DNA from: Candidatus Cloacimonetes bacterium 4572_55
GTDB lineage: Bacteria > 4572-55
Assembly: GCA_002084765.1 (NCBI GenBank)
Contig: NBMB01000002.1
Location: forward strand, 60,074 to 124,073
Direction of reading: 5' to 3'
Length of the DNA: 64,000 bases
Shown: positions 8,706-18,457 of the stretch, in pieces
Numbering within the stretch: position 1 is the first letter of the stretch
Layout: every line of letters begins with the position of its first letter
Made by a program: the position numbers and the translations under genes
Notes under the pieces: generated by a model
What the model saw: only the letters and a program-made list of their open reading frames with translations
Database searches by the model: none
What the model was told of the DNA's origin: nothing

Positions 8706-9383
8706 ATGCCGGTCGAATCGGAAATAATACAAACATATTTTGATAGGACTGCCAAAGATTACGACGCGATCTACAGTGATGAAATCACTAAGATTAAACG
8801 TCTGTTTAATCGGCTTGTCCATCGAGAAGTCTATCAATGCTTTGCTTTTGCTTTTGAGCAATTGGATAGTTTTAAAGGCAAACGGATGTTAGATGTGGGC
8901 TGCGGCTCTGGTCGGTACGCTATGGAAGCGGCGAAAAGAGGAGCGGCGCACGTATTTGGGGTCGATCTATCACGGGGCATGCTAGAAATCGCCGAAAGAG
9001 TGACAAAAGAAAACGGCGTGGCTGACCGATGCAAATTTGTGCAAGGCGACTTCTTACAATACAACGTTCAAGGCATTTACGACTACGCCTTTGCCCTGGG
9101 GATGCTTGATTACACCGAGAATCCGACTGCTATCCTGCGTCGTATCTTTCGGTTAACGACTGATAGGGCAATTTTCTCTTTTCCGGGAGAATCGCGCGGA
9201 CGCGCTTTTATGGAAAAGCTGAAAATTTTTCGGGGAACCTGTCCAATCCATACATACTCTGAAGAAAGTATCCGAGATTTGATGGGAGTCGCTGGTTTTG
9301 AGATTATAGAACTCGTCAAAAAAGGGCGATTATTTCTGGTCGCGGCTCGTCCGTTTGTGCGGTTTAAAGGCGTATATCGGTGA
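8706..9383 (+). CDS. class I SAM-dependent methyltransferase
   Basis: A 225-residue Rossmann methyltransferase. Motif I is MLDVGCGSGRYAMEAAKRG near residue 60, followed by VFGVDLSRGMLEIA (the acidic residue binding SAM ribose) and the motif IV region YDYAFALGMLDY. The N-terminal YFDRTAKDYDAIYSD is the usual cap helix of UbiE-like small-molecule methyltransferases. Substrate cannot be told. It leads a run with a polyprenyl-phosphate sugar transferase and lnt, so a lipid or glycan substrate is possible, but that is inference from position only. Confidence 0.85.
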   Translation: MPVESEIIQTYFDRTAKDYDAIYSDEITKIKRLFNRLVHREVYQCFAFAFEQLDSFKGKRMLDVGCGSGRYAMEAAKRGAAHVFGVDLSRGMLEIAERVTKENGVADRCKFVQGDFLQYNVQGIYDYAFALGMLDYTENPTAILRRIFRLTTDRAIFSFPGESRGRAFMEKLKIFRGTCPIHTYSEESIRDLMGVAGFEIIELVKKGRLFLVAARPFVRFKGVYR

Positions 9384-9420
9384 CGTATGACGCGATTATT
9401 CATAATCCCGGCAGAAAATT

Positions 9421-10797
9421 TTGGCAAAATATCAAACGGCAATCACCTTATTATTAGACGTTCTGTCTATCAACGGCGCAATCGTCCTCGCCCTGTACAT
9501 CCGTTTTTCCGTTCTCACAAAACTGTTAGAATTAAGCCCGCTCCCGCCTAATGTAGAAATACGGCAATTCGTCGTGATCCACATCGTCGCGACAGTTGTC
9601 TGGCTGCTGAATTTCTATTTTTTCGAGCTGTACAACCGGAAACGTTTTTCTGCGGCACGTGCACTACTCGGATCATTTTTCGGCTTTTGGTTTTTGATCT
9701 CCCTGGTATTTTTTTCTTATCGCTATGCCTTTTCCCGATTAACCGGTCTTCTATTCTGGATGTTCACCACCCTATTTGTAGTGGGATGGCGAGCACTGTT
9801 CAGCATCTATCTGAAGACCGAATCCGGACGATTGATCAAGCAAAAATCGACTGTGATAGCGGGATCGTTTGACGACGCCAAAAAATTCTACTACGACCTC
9901 AAGCGGTTCACCGACAGCGGCTATCATGTTGTCGGTTTTTTTATCAGGGATCGGACAAAGAAAAAAAAAATCGATACCATTCCGATACTGGGCGGATTAG
10001 ATCAAATGATCGATTTTTTATCCCAGAAAAAAGACGTGGAAAACGTGATCTTTACGCCAGACGCGGTTCCCTATACTTTTATTCTCAACCTTCAATCAAA
10101 ATGCCGCAATCGCACCATCTCCTATAAGATTGTCCCTGATAAATTCAGCGTATTCAACAGCGATGTGCGCATCAACGAAATCGACGATTTCCCCATGATC
10201 GACATCATGTTGCATCCTATTCACGAGTGGGAGCGACCTGTCAAGCGCTTTCTGGATATCGTGATCTCGCTCATGGCCCTTGTATTAAGCTCGCCGGTAT
10301 GGATCATAACCGCGACTCTTGTCAAATGCACCTCCAAGGGGCCGATTTTTTATCGTCAGGAACGGATCGGATTGGGCGGCAAACCATTTATCCTCTATAA
10401 GTTTCGGTCCATGAAAGTCGATGCCGAGACCGACACGGGACCCGTCTGGGCAGCGCGGGACGACGATCGATATACGCGGATTGGGAAGTTTTTGCGCCGC
10501 TCCAGCATCGACGAATTGCCTCAGCTTTGGAATATCCTAAAAAACGACATGAGTCTGGTCGGTCCTCGCCCGGAGCGTCCTTTTTTTGTCCGGCAATCAA
10601 AAGAACTCCAACGCCAGCGCTTACGCGTCAAACCCGGTCTGACAGGTCTGGCTCAAGTCAATGGTCGCTACAATCTGACAATCGATGAAAAAATCCGCTA
10701 TGATCTTTATTACATCCGTCATCAGTCCTTGCTGTTGGACATGGATATCTTACTCAAGACCGTTTGGATAACGATCTGGCAAAAAGGAGCTTATTAA
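9421..10797 (+). CDS. undecaprenyl-phosphate sugar phosphotransferase (exopolysaccharide initiating transferase)
   Basis: A 458-residue membrane protein of the polyprenyl glycosylphosphotransferase family. The N-terminus carries four to five membrane helices, then a CoA-binding-like Rossmann domain at about residues 140-260. The C-terminal catalytic domain starts at HEWERPVKRFLDIVISLMAL. Key motifs are GPIFYRQERIGLGGKPF, YKFRSMKVDAE, RRSSIDELPQLWNIL and SLVGPRPERPFF. These enzymes move a sugar-1-phosphate from a UDP-sugar to undecaprenyl phosphate, the first step of capsule, exopolysaccharide or O-antigen synthesis at the inner membrane. The start is TTG at 9421 and lacks a strong ribosome site. 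lnt begins at the base directly after its stop. Confidence 0.9.
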   Translation: MAKYQTAITLLLDVLSINGAIVLALYIRFSVLTKLLELSPLPPNVEIRQFVVIHIVATVVWLLNFYFFELYNRKRFSAARALLGSFFGFWFLISLVFFSYRYAFSRLTGLLFWMFTTLFVVGWRALFSIYLKTESGRLIKQKSTVIAGSFDDAKKFYYDLKRFTDSGYHVVGFFIRDRTKKKKIDTIPILGGLDQMIDFLSQKKDVENVIFTPDAVPYTFILNLQSKCRNRTISYKIVPDKFSVFNSDVRINEIDDFPMIDIMLHPIHEWERPVKRFLDIVISLMALVLSSPVWIITATLVKCTSKGPIFYRQERIGLGGKPFILYKFRSMKVDAETDTGPVWAARDDDRYTRIGKFLRRSSIDELPQLWNILKNDMSLVGPRPERPFFVRQSKELQRQRLRVKPGLTGLAQVNGRYNLTIDEKIRYDLYYIRHQSLLLDMDILLKTVWITIWQKGAY

Positions 10798-12408
10798 ATG
10801 CCCGCTATGAAACGTATTCTCATCAAACCCGTATCATTGTTATATGACTTTGGTTATCGCCTGGTCACACTGCCGGAAAATCGACTCTCCATACTCTCCG
10901 GCGTTCTGCTTTTTATCGCATTTCCACCGTTCGGAGTGGGATGGGTGATCTTTGTCAGCCTGATCCCTTTTCTTATAGCGATTCAGGGCAAATCCTGGTC
11001 GGAAAATTTCCGCGTATCGATTTTATCATCGGTAGTTTTTTATATAGGCTTATTGTATTGGATCATCCCGATAACCCTAAGCGGGTTTCTGGCAACCCTG
11101 CTTGCCTTATGTGTGTACACCGGCATCGTCGTAATCTTGACAACGCTATGTCGGAATCGGTTTGGCGAAATCGGCTGGCTCTCATTCCCCTTTCTCTACG
11201 GATCTATGGAATGGCTGCGATCTCTTGGGATTATGGGATTTCCCTGGGCAAATTTGGGGTACGCGTTAGGGGAATACAACAGCTTGATCCAGATCGCGGC
11301 AGTCACTGGAGTCGGAGGACTCTCTTTTTGGATTCTGCTGACCAACACCCTCGGATTCCTGGCGATTATCCGTCGGGATACACGACTCATAATAGGCTGG
11401 GGAATTTTTTTGATCATCACTCTATCAGGACTATCCCTCTTTGGATCCATGGAAAAAAATCGGCTGCACGAAGTGATGGAAAAATTTCCAGAAATGCGGG
11501 TCTCGCTGACTCAGGGCAATGTGGATCAGGATGAAAAATGGTCAGAGGACTTTTTGCACAGCAACCTCGATATCTATGAGCGGTTGAGCCGGATTGCGGA
11601 CAGGCAAGACCCAGATTTGATTGTGTGGCCCGAGACCGCTGTCACCTGTTATATCACATCTCCAAGCCGACGTGAGTTTTTGTTGCGCATTTTCGACGTT
11701 TATAGACAGGTTCAGACGCCAATCATCTGTGGCTCCCTGGATTATAAGATCAAGCCGGAATTTCAACAAGACCCGTATTCCAGAAGGTATCACGCGTATA
11801 GCTCCGCGTTCTATTTCGATTCGGAAAGACCTACGTTTGGGCTGCCGCGCTATCACAAGAATCGCCTGGTCCCTTTTGCCGAATGGATTCCGCTCTCAGA
11901 CCGTATCCCGATTCTTAAAAAACTCCAGTTCGGACAAGGCGACTTTACCCCAGATACGCATATCCAACTTTTCACGCATCCAAAGGGATATATCGGCATT
12001 TTTATCTGTTTTGAATCGGTATTTCCACGTTATCTGCGAAAAATCGTCAACATAAAGCGGGATAAACCACTCTATTTAATCAATGTCACAAACGACGCCT
12101 GGTTTGGTCGATCGTCCGCGCCTTTCCAACATGCCTCTCTCGTCAAATTTCGGGCAATTGAGACGAGAACTGGCTTGGGACGATCGGCAAATACCGGCAT
12201 CTCTCTCATATATAACCCATTGGGAGAAATCGATATCGGATCGGGAATCTTTCATGAAGGGACGTTTACTGGACAAGTCTACCCAAATATCGAAGAGTCG
12301 TTTTTCCTGAAACATGGCGATCTGTTTGATCAAAGCATTTTCGGGATTGCGATTTTTTGGCTGCTAAGCGCGGGGATCGCCAGCTTAGCAATGACGAATA
12401 ACGAATGA
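10798..12408 (+). CDS. lnt: apolipoprotein N-acyltransferase
   Basis: A 536-residue protein with about seven N-terminal membrane helices and one at the C-terminus around a nitrilase-fold catalytic domain (residues 225-500). The catalytic triad is visible: Glu in IVWPETAV near residue 280, Lys in YHKNRLVPFAEW near residue 358, and Cys in IFICFESVFP near residue 405. Lnt adds the third acyl chain to the N-terminal cysteine of lipoproteins at the periplasmic face of the inner membrane. Its presence implies a diderm envelope with triacylated lipoproteins. The ATG follows AAGGAG by eight bases and abuts the upstream stop codon. Confidence 0.95.
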   Translation: MPAMKRILIKPVSLLYDFGYRLVTLPENRLSILSGVLLFIAFPPFGVGWVIFVSLIPFLIAIQGKSWSENFRVSILSSVVFYIGLLYWIIPITLSGFLATLLALCVYTGIVVILTTLCRNRFGEIGWLSFPFLYGSMEWLRSLGIMGFPWANLGYALGEYNSLIQIAAVTGVGGLSFWILLTNTLGFLAIIRRDTRLIIGWGIFLIITLSGLSLFGSMEKNRLHEVMEKFPEMRVSLTQGNVDQDEKWSEDFLHSNLDIYERLSRIADRQDPDLIVWPETAVTCYITSPSRREFLLRIFDVYRQVQTPIICGSLDYKIKPEFQQDPYSRRYHAYSSAFYFDSERPTFGLPRYHKNRLVPFAEWIPLSDRIPILKKLQFGQGDFTPDTHIQLFTHPKGYIGIFICFESVFPRYLRKIVNIKRDKPLYLINVTNDAWFGRSSAPFQHASLVKFRAIETRTGLGRSANTGISLIYNPLGEIDIGSGIFHEGTFTGQVYPNIEESFFLKHGDLFDQSIFGIAIFWLLSAGIASLAMTNNE

Positions 12409-12456
12409 CGGGTTGGGAAATCAAAGTTACATATACATATAAAAGGAAATATTTTA

Positions 12457-15400
12457 ATGAAAAATTTAATTCCCATATTTATTCATGAACAATATAAAAA
12501 TAAAAAGTATACTGGAAATTTCGACGCCTTTACTATGTTCGTCGATGTCTCTGGTTTTACGCCAATGACCGAAGCTTTGATGAAAGGTGGCGACGAAGGC
12601 GCAGAAATACTTTCCAATATTCTGAACCGAATCTTTGAACCGATGGTCAATGCGGTTTACAAGCGCGGCGGATTTATTACCGGATTTGCCGGCGATGCTT
12701 TTACCGCGATATTTCCCATCAAACAAACCGACCTTTCAATCCACGTTTTAGACTGTGGACAACGAATCCAAAATTTTATCCAGAAAAACGGCTTGCAGAA
12801 AACCAAATTTGGCATTTTCGAGCTAAAGGTCAAAGTGGGTATTTCGCAAGGCAACGTTGATTGGGGAATTGTCGGCAAAGCAGAAAAAGCGCATTTCTTT
12901 CGGGGTGAAGCGATTGACGGTTGTGCCGAATCTGAGCATCAGGCTTCCAAAGGCGAGATTATTTTTGATGAAGAAGTGATCGTAAATCCTGAATTCATCA
13001 AATTTGAAATCGTTGCCAAAGGTTACTTTCGGCTGCGTAAAATTACCAGATCAGCCATTCCGCTGTTACCCAAATTACCTCGCCGTCCTCGTTTGACGAA
13101 AAAAGTTGCCGCCCAATTCCTGCCCGATGAACTGCTCAATCTCGACACAATGGGAGAATTTAGAAATGTGGTCGCGCTTTTCATTGCATACGATGGAATT
13201 TCCACCACAGAAGAGCTGGATGATTGGATTTTTCTGTTGCTGGAAAATATCAAAAAATTTAGCGGTTACTTGAACAAGCTCAGTTTTGGCGATAAAGGCA
13301 GTTTTGTATTGTGTGGATTTGGCGCGCCAGTCGCTTTTGAGAACAATGTGGAGCGCGCTTTAGAATTTATACTCTCGGTGAAAACCAATGTGGAAAATTT
13401 CCAAAATTTAGCGCATCTAAAGTTCCGAGTAGGCACGACTTATGGACTGACATACGCGGGCCTCACCGGTGGGGAAAAACGTTGCGAATACACTTATTTA
13501 GGCGATGTGGTGAATCTTGCGTCTCGATTTATGACAACGGCAAATTGGAATGAGGTTTGGGTATCAGAGGAAATTTACCATTATAGCAATGAATTTTATC
13601 AGTTTGAATTTGCCGGCAAACACACTTTCAAGGGAAAATCAGATCAAATTTCTGTTTATAAATTGCAATCCAAACAATCAACTTTGATGAAACGATTCAA
13701 AGGCAAATTTATCGGCAGAACAGAAGAATTGGAATTTGCAGAGCGATCATTTTCCTATTTAGGCGAGGGCAAATTCGGGGGAATTGTTTACGTTTATGGA
13801 CAGGGGGGCGTTGGTAAATCTCGGTTGGTTGCCGAGATTCAGAAACGGAAATCTGCATTTCGTTGGCTTTATCTACCCTGTGATGGGATTCTGAAAAAGT
13901 CATTTAATCCGTTCGTTTATCTTTTCGCACAATTTTTTGAGCAATCGCCGAAGAATAGGCTATCGCAAAATCAGACGAATTTTGAGCGAATTTATGACCG
14001 GTTAGTCCAACAAATTGCACCGCTTGAGGAGATGGAATCTGTAAGATCAGAACTGATTCGCCTAAAACCCGTCATAGTTGCTTTTCTAAATATTGATAAT
14101 AAAAAGAATTTTTATTATCAACTTGACGCCAAATTGCGTTACGAAAACATGCTGGATGCTTTCAAAATCCTCATCAAAACGCTGAGTTTGCAACATCCTG
14201 TGGTTCTGAATATCGACGATATTCAATGGATCGATCCCGATTCGGTCAATGCTTTGAAAGTGATTTGCCGTAATATCGAGGATTTTCCGGTTTTATTGAT
14301 CGCGACAAGCCGTTATTATGACGATGGCTCTAAACCATTGTTACCGTTGGATATTCATGCGCAAGAGATTGATCTGAATACATTTTCAAGCAAAGGCGTT
14401 CGGGAGGTTGTGGAGAGTTTGTTGAATGGGAATCCTTCCGCCGAGCTCATAAAGTTGATCCAAGACAAAACTCAAGGCAATCCATTTTTTATCCAGCAGA
14501 TATTGTTGTATTTTGAGCGGGAAGGGATTATATCTTTTGAAAATAATGCATGGAAAATTGTTAAAAAAAATAATTCTATTCCGCCAACGATTCAAGACTT
14601 GTTGGTTGCTCGAATAGACAAATTGCCACAAAAACTCAAAGATATCGTTCAAACCGCATCTGTGTTGGGACAGGACTTTGAGATCACTATTTTAGCGGAA
14701 GCATCGGGACAGGAGAATTTCGATTTTTTTCTGAAAGAGGGCGAAAAAGAAAATGTTTGGGATTCGCTTTCGGAATTGCGTTATGTTTTTTCTCATGCGA
14801 TGATGAAAGACGCAGTGTATCAGATGCAATTGAAAGCGCGGTTGCGGAAATTGCATCTAAAAGTAGCTCAGGTGTTGGAAAAGACCTTCACTGACGAAAA
14901 ATCTCACTTTTCCGATCTTGCCTTTCATTATGATAAAGCGGAAAGTACTGGGAAAGCGATTGATTATCTGGGAAAAGCCGGAGATTATGCCAAAGAAAAT
15001 TATCAAAACCAGCGGGCGATTGGGTTTTACGACCGCTTGCTCTTGAATATCACTGATCCTGAAGACCAATTAGGTTTAAAAATTGATACGATGTCCAAAA
15101 AGGGTGAAATTCTACAACTCATTGGCAAGTGGGATGAATGCCGAAATGCTCGGGAAGAAGCTCTTGGTTTTGCCGAAAAAATAATGGATAAAAATCGTAT
15201 TGCCTCGCTAAATCGAGCTTTAGGCGTGCTTTTTTTGATGAAAGGGGCTTATGAGCAGGCAATGGTCTATCTTAAGAAGTCCTTAAAAATCAGTCGGGAG
15301 TTGGGCGACAAACAAGGTATTTCGACCACAGTTGGAAACATGGGAATTGTTTATAATCGTAAAGGCAACTCCGATGCGGCGATGGAATGTTATGAAAATC

Positions 15401-16320
15401 ATCTAAAGATCAGTCAGGAGCTGGGCGATAAAGAGGGTATATCCAAAGCCGTTTGCAACATGGGAGTTTTTTATCGTGTTAAAGGTGATTATGAAAAGGA
15501 AATGGTGTGTTATAAAAAATATCTAAAGATTAGCCAGGAGTTGGATAATAAAGAGAATATTTCCAGAGCCGTTGGCAATATAGGAGCTGTTTACTATAAT
15601 AAGGGCGACTACGAAGCTGCTATGGCGTATTATGAAAAATGTTTGAAAATCAATCAGGAATTGGGCAATAAACGGGGCATTGTCAGCGTTGTGAGCAATA
15701 TGGGAATTGTTTATAAAAATAAAGGCGACTACGAAGCCGCTATGGAGTGCTATGAGAAATCCTTAAGAATCAGCCAGGAATTGGGCGATAAGCAGAGCGT
15801 TGCCAGAGTTGTTGGCAATATGGGAGGTATCCACTGTAGTAGGGGCGATTATGAGGCAGCGATGGCGTGTTATGAAAAGTCTTTAAAAATTAGCCAGAAG
15901 TTGGGCAATAAACGGAATATTTCTATTGCTATTGGAAATATGGGAATCGTCCACGCTCATAAAGGCGAATACGAAGAGGCGATGGTGTGTTATGAAAAGC
16001 AGTTAAAGATCGATGAAAAGTTGGGCGATAAACTGGGTATTTTTTATGCCGTTGGAAATATGGGAAATATTTACAAAGATAGAGGCGACTACGAGGCCGC
16101 GATAGATTGTTACGACCGTGCAATAGCGATTGGCAGGGAGTTAGGGGCGATATCCGCGCTCTGTGAATGTTTAATTAATAAAGCGGAAGTTTTCTATTTG
16201 GCTAAGAGATGTGATGAAGCAAAAATATGTAATGTGGAAGGATTAAAAATTGCCGAAGAAATTGGCATCAAAGAACAAATTTCCAAAGGAAAATCGCTTT
16301 TGAAAAAATATTATGTATAA
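12457..16320 (+). CDS. adenylate/guanylate cyclase-AAA ATPase-TPR giant regulator
   Basis: This protein has 1287 residues. Residues 20-200 are a class III nucleotidyl cyclase-like domain: FVDVSGFTPMTE supplies the first metal Asp and GFAGDAFTAIF the second. A second, more degenerate cyclase-like domain covers about residues 225-400 (GEKRCEYTYLGDVVNLASR) and lacks the early metal Asp. From residue 415 an ORC/AAA-type ATPase follows, with GRTEELEF, Walker A GQGGVGKS and Walker B VVLNIDDIQWID. A helical linker leads to a C-terminal TPR superhelix with eight 40-residue units. It resembles the family of cyclase-ATPase-TPR signalling proteins, and whether it makes cAMP is unknown. An ATG with AAAGGAAA upstream marks the start. 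A related protein lies at 21689-25429. Confidence 0.88.
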   Translation: MKNLIPIFIHEQYKNKKYTGNFDAFTMFVDVSGFTPMTEALMKGGDEGAEILSNILNRIFEPMVNAVYKRGGFITGFAGDAFTAIFPIKQTDLSIHVLDCGQRIQNFIQKNGLQKTKFGIFELKVKVGISQGNVDWGIVGKAEKAHFFRGEAIDGCAESEHQASKGEIIFDEEVIVNPEFIKFEIVAKGYFRLRKITRSAIPLLPKLPRRPRLTKKVAAQFLPDELLNLDTMGEFRNVVALFIAYDGISTTEELDDWIFLLLENIKKFSGYLNKLSFGDKGSFVLCGFGAPVAFENNVERALEFILSVKTNVENFQNLAHLKFRVGTTYGLTYAGLTGGEKRCEYTYLGDVVNLASRFMTTANWNEVWVSEEIYHYSNEFYQFEFAGKHTFKGKSDQISVYKLQSKQSTLMKRFKGKFIGRTEELEFAERSFSYLGEGKFGGIVYVYGQGGVGKSRLVAEIQKRKSAFRWLYLPCDGILKKSFNPFVYLFAQFFEQSPKNRLSQNQTNFERIYDRLVQQIAPLEEMESVRSELIRLKPVIVAFLNIDNKKNFYYQLDAKLRYENMLDAFKILIKTLSLQHPVVLNIDDIQWIDPDSVNALKVICRNIEDFPVLLIATSRYYDDGSKPLLPLDIHAQEIDLNTFSSKGVREVVESLLNGNPSAELIKLIQDKTQGNPFFIQQILLYFEREGIISFENNAWKIVKKNNSIPPTIQDLLVARIDKLPQKLKDIVQTASVLGQDFEITILAEASGQENFDFFLKEGEKENVWDSLSELRYVFSHAMMKDAVYQMQLKARLRKLHLKVAQVLEKTFTDEKSHFSDLAFHYDKAESTGKAIDYLGKAGDYAKENYQNQRAIGFYDRLLLNITDPEDQLGLKIDTMSKKGEILQLIGKWDECRNAREEALGFAEKIMDKNRIASLNRALGVLFLMKGAYEQAMVYLKKSLKISRELGDKQGISTTVGNMGIVYNRKGNSDAAMECYENHLKISQELGDKEGISKAVCNMGVFYRVKGDYEKEMVCYKKYLKISQELDNKENISRAVGNIGAVYYNKGDYEAAMAYYEKCLKINQELGNKRGIVSVVSNMGIVYKNKGDYEAAMECYEKSLRISQELGDKQSVARVVGNMGGIHCSRGDYEAAMACYEKSLKISQKLGNKRNISIAIGNMGIVHAHKGEYEEAMVCYEKQLKIDEKLGDKLGIFYAVGNMGNIYKDRGDYEAAIDCYDRAIAIGRELGAISALCECLINKAEVFYLAKRCDEAKICNVEGLKIAEEIGIKEQISKGKSLLKKYYV
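15241..16200 (+). repeat. eight tandem 120-bp TPR-coding units
   Basis: Eight units begin at 15241, 15361, 15481, 15601, 15721, 15841, 15961 and 16081, each exactly 120 bp, encoding 40-residue kinesin-light-chain-like TPRs. Each has the pattern KGDYEAAMxCYEKxLKI, then GDK and VGNMGxVY. Units share long nucleotide stretches, so expansion by recombination appears recent, and copy number may vary between strains. Confidence 0.9.
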
Positions 16321-16620
16321 AAAAATGAGTCTAACCTGCATTTGACGAATGACGAATGGCGAATTTCATCCAGAAGAGTTACCAACGATATAATTCTTTA
16401 AATTATCAATTCTTACATCTGTGATTATCTGCGTAATCTGCGGACTGAGTTCCGCTCTGTGGCGAATTATTAAGAAACAGAGGAGCAAATAAAAGGCACC
16501 CAACGTAGCGACAGCGCGGGAAAGTTTTTTCTCTTGTTTATTTTCTCATTTACCCTTAAATTATTAGGGGGGTATCGTTATAGGCAATTGCCTGTCGCAT
16601 CTTTTTCAGGATCGTATCAC
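16321..16620. other. intergenic stretch with short dispersed repeats
   Basis: This 300-bp gap has no convincing gene. It carries GACGAATGACGAATGGCGAA-like iterations near 16343, similar to those at 12389-12410, and a CTGCGTAATCTGCGGA-type repeat near 16428-16442, related to those at 30744 and 37047. No clear promoter stands out. Confidence 0.4.
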
Positions 16621-18188
16621 ATGACGGATATTCAAAATACACCAAATGCGTTGATTTCTCTTATTGACGAACTTCGCCAGGAGGGATTTAACATTGGAAT
16701 CGATCAGTATCTCCAGGCGAGGCGGTTGATTTTTACCCTTTTGGATTCTGGGAAGAGTCCAGATCAGTGGAAAACCTTTCTCGCTCCCATTCTGTGCGGG
16801 ACACACGCAGAGCAGAAAAAGTTTTATGCCCACTATGATGGATGGGTTGCGTCCTATGGTCTTTTCTATTCAGAAAAGCCAGCCAGGGAGTTCCAGCCAC
16901 GAGTCCTCTTGACTCACGACGCGTCAAGACTCAAACCCCGAGTCCTTCTGATGACCCATCACGCGTTAAGCCTCAAACCTCGAGTCCTGATGACCCACCA
17001 AACGTCAAGACTCAAACTTTCTGGCAGAACTTTAAACGGCACTCTTCCCTTATCATTGGCGGTATCACAATTTTTATTGTCATCCTGCTCATCCTCTTTC
17101 TCATTCCCTCGGAAACGCCGCGTTCCGAACAGACCTCTCCTGATAGCATTTTTGTCGATTCAAAACAAGACAGCGTTGCCCCTGCGGTTTTTGACAGGCC
17201 GCGCGCAGATCAGGATGAGAACCCAGACGTGTTTGAAGCCTGGCAGCTTTTTTATGCGGCTCAGTATAACCGAATTCGGGCGTCTATTGTCGCCATACCC
17301 TTCATTATTTTTATTGGTTGGTTTGCCTGGGATCAGTATAACCGCAAGCCTTTTCTTGAGAAGCGTCAAACCCGATCCAGCCATACGCACAAAAAAATGT
17401 ATATACAGGGCGTGGATGACTTGCTTTTCCACACCCCGAGCTTCCAACGACTCGCCTGGAAATTGCACCTGCACAGAGAGGTATCCACGAACCATATCGA
17501 CGATTCCGCCACTGTGGACGTGACCATTCGCGCGGCTGGATTTCCGCAACTGCAGTATAAAAAACGACCTGTTCTTCCCGAATATTTGATTTTGATAGAT
17601 CGCTCCACTTTTCGAGACCAACAGGCGGAGCATTCCAACGCGATTGTGGGTCGGTTGAACGATTATGGTATTCATGTGGACGCGTTCTATTTTCGCCGCG
17701 ATCCCCGTCGGCTCCATAGTTGGAAATCAGACTCAGATTATTATGATCTTGACGAACTCTCCTCAAAATACCCGAGCCATCGGGTTATTGTATGCACAGA
17801 CGGGGAGGGTTTGATCCATCCCATAAGCGGTTGGTTGCATAAATGGGTTGCAAAGGAGTTTTCGTCGTGGCAAAATCGGGCTATTCTGACCCCTGTGGAC
17901 CCAAAAAGCTGGCGTTATCGAGAATGGTCCCTCTCCGAAGCGGGACTTATGGTTCTCCCCGCTACCACGGCTGGACTGACCGAATTGATCGAGGTGATCC
18001 ATGAAGTTCGGTTTCCAGAAGAGCGCAGTTTTTTGAATAATGATAGCTATCCAGAAATTCTGCGAGACCGCCCCGCGCGATGGATGCTTGAACAAGAACC
18101 CGATGATGAGATCGTTAAACGCCTTTTGAAACAGATGGAAATCTATCTTGGAGAAGATACGTTTTACTGGCTTTCAGCCTGCGCTTGA
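16621..18188 (+). pseudogene. CoxE-like/vWA-like region of a decayed vWA-FGE protein (frameshifted)
   Basis: The frame starting at 16621 encodes a CoxE-like N-terminus (SLIDELRQEGFNIGIDQYL, then FLAPILCGTHAEQKKFY). Between about 16870 and 16900 the meaningful reading switches frame into a Pro/Ser-rich linker with internal repeats (VKTQTPSPSDDP units), a membrane helix near 17060, a second near 17290, and a vWA-like Rossmann domain. In that domain LILIDRSTF replaces a perfect DxSxS metal site, followed by RVIVCTDGEG. It ends at FYWLSACA. CoxE/vWA proteins of this kind work with MoxR ATPases, a fragment of which lies at 20105. The frame change and the following broken pieces argue for one ancestral gene of about 950 codons running to 19494. 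A sequencing error cannot be excluded. Confidence 0.65.
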
Positions 18189-18196
18189 TAGATAAT

Positions 18197-18457
18197 ATGG
18201 GTTTTGAAAAGGAAAAAGAAGTGCGCGCTATCATTTCTGACCTTCTGAAAACCGGGAAGTTAGATAGCGATGGCAGGGCCTGCTTTCAGATTAAATATAT
18301 TCCCGATAACCTGACCGCAAAGTGGCTGGATATTTCCGCCCGTGTACAATCTCTATTTAGCAAATCTCATAAAAGCAGTTTGCATGACGACATATTTTTG
18401 AGTTTTTTGAGCGGTTCTCATCTTCCTTGGCTCGGAGTCGCGCTGCCCCCGTGGTGA
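18197..18457 (+). pseudogene. middle segment of the decayed vWA-FGE protein
   Basis: This 86-codon frame opens nine bases after the upstream stop and encodes a helical segment (KEKEVRAIISDLLKTGKLD, then WLDISARVQSLFSK). It ends with HLPWLGVALPPW, just as the next frame begins with a membrane helix. In intact relatives such a segment links the vWA region to the membrane helix and FGE domain. I read it as the third frame of the same broken gene rather than an independent gene; no ribosome site precedes it. Confidence 0.45.
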
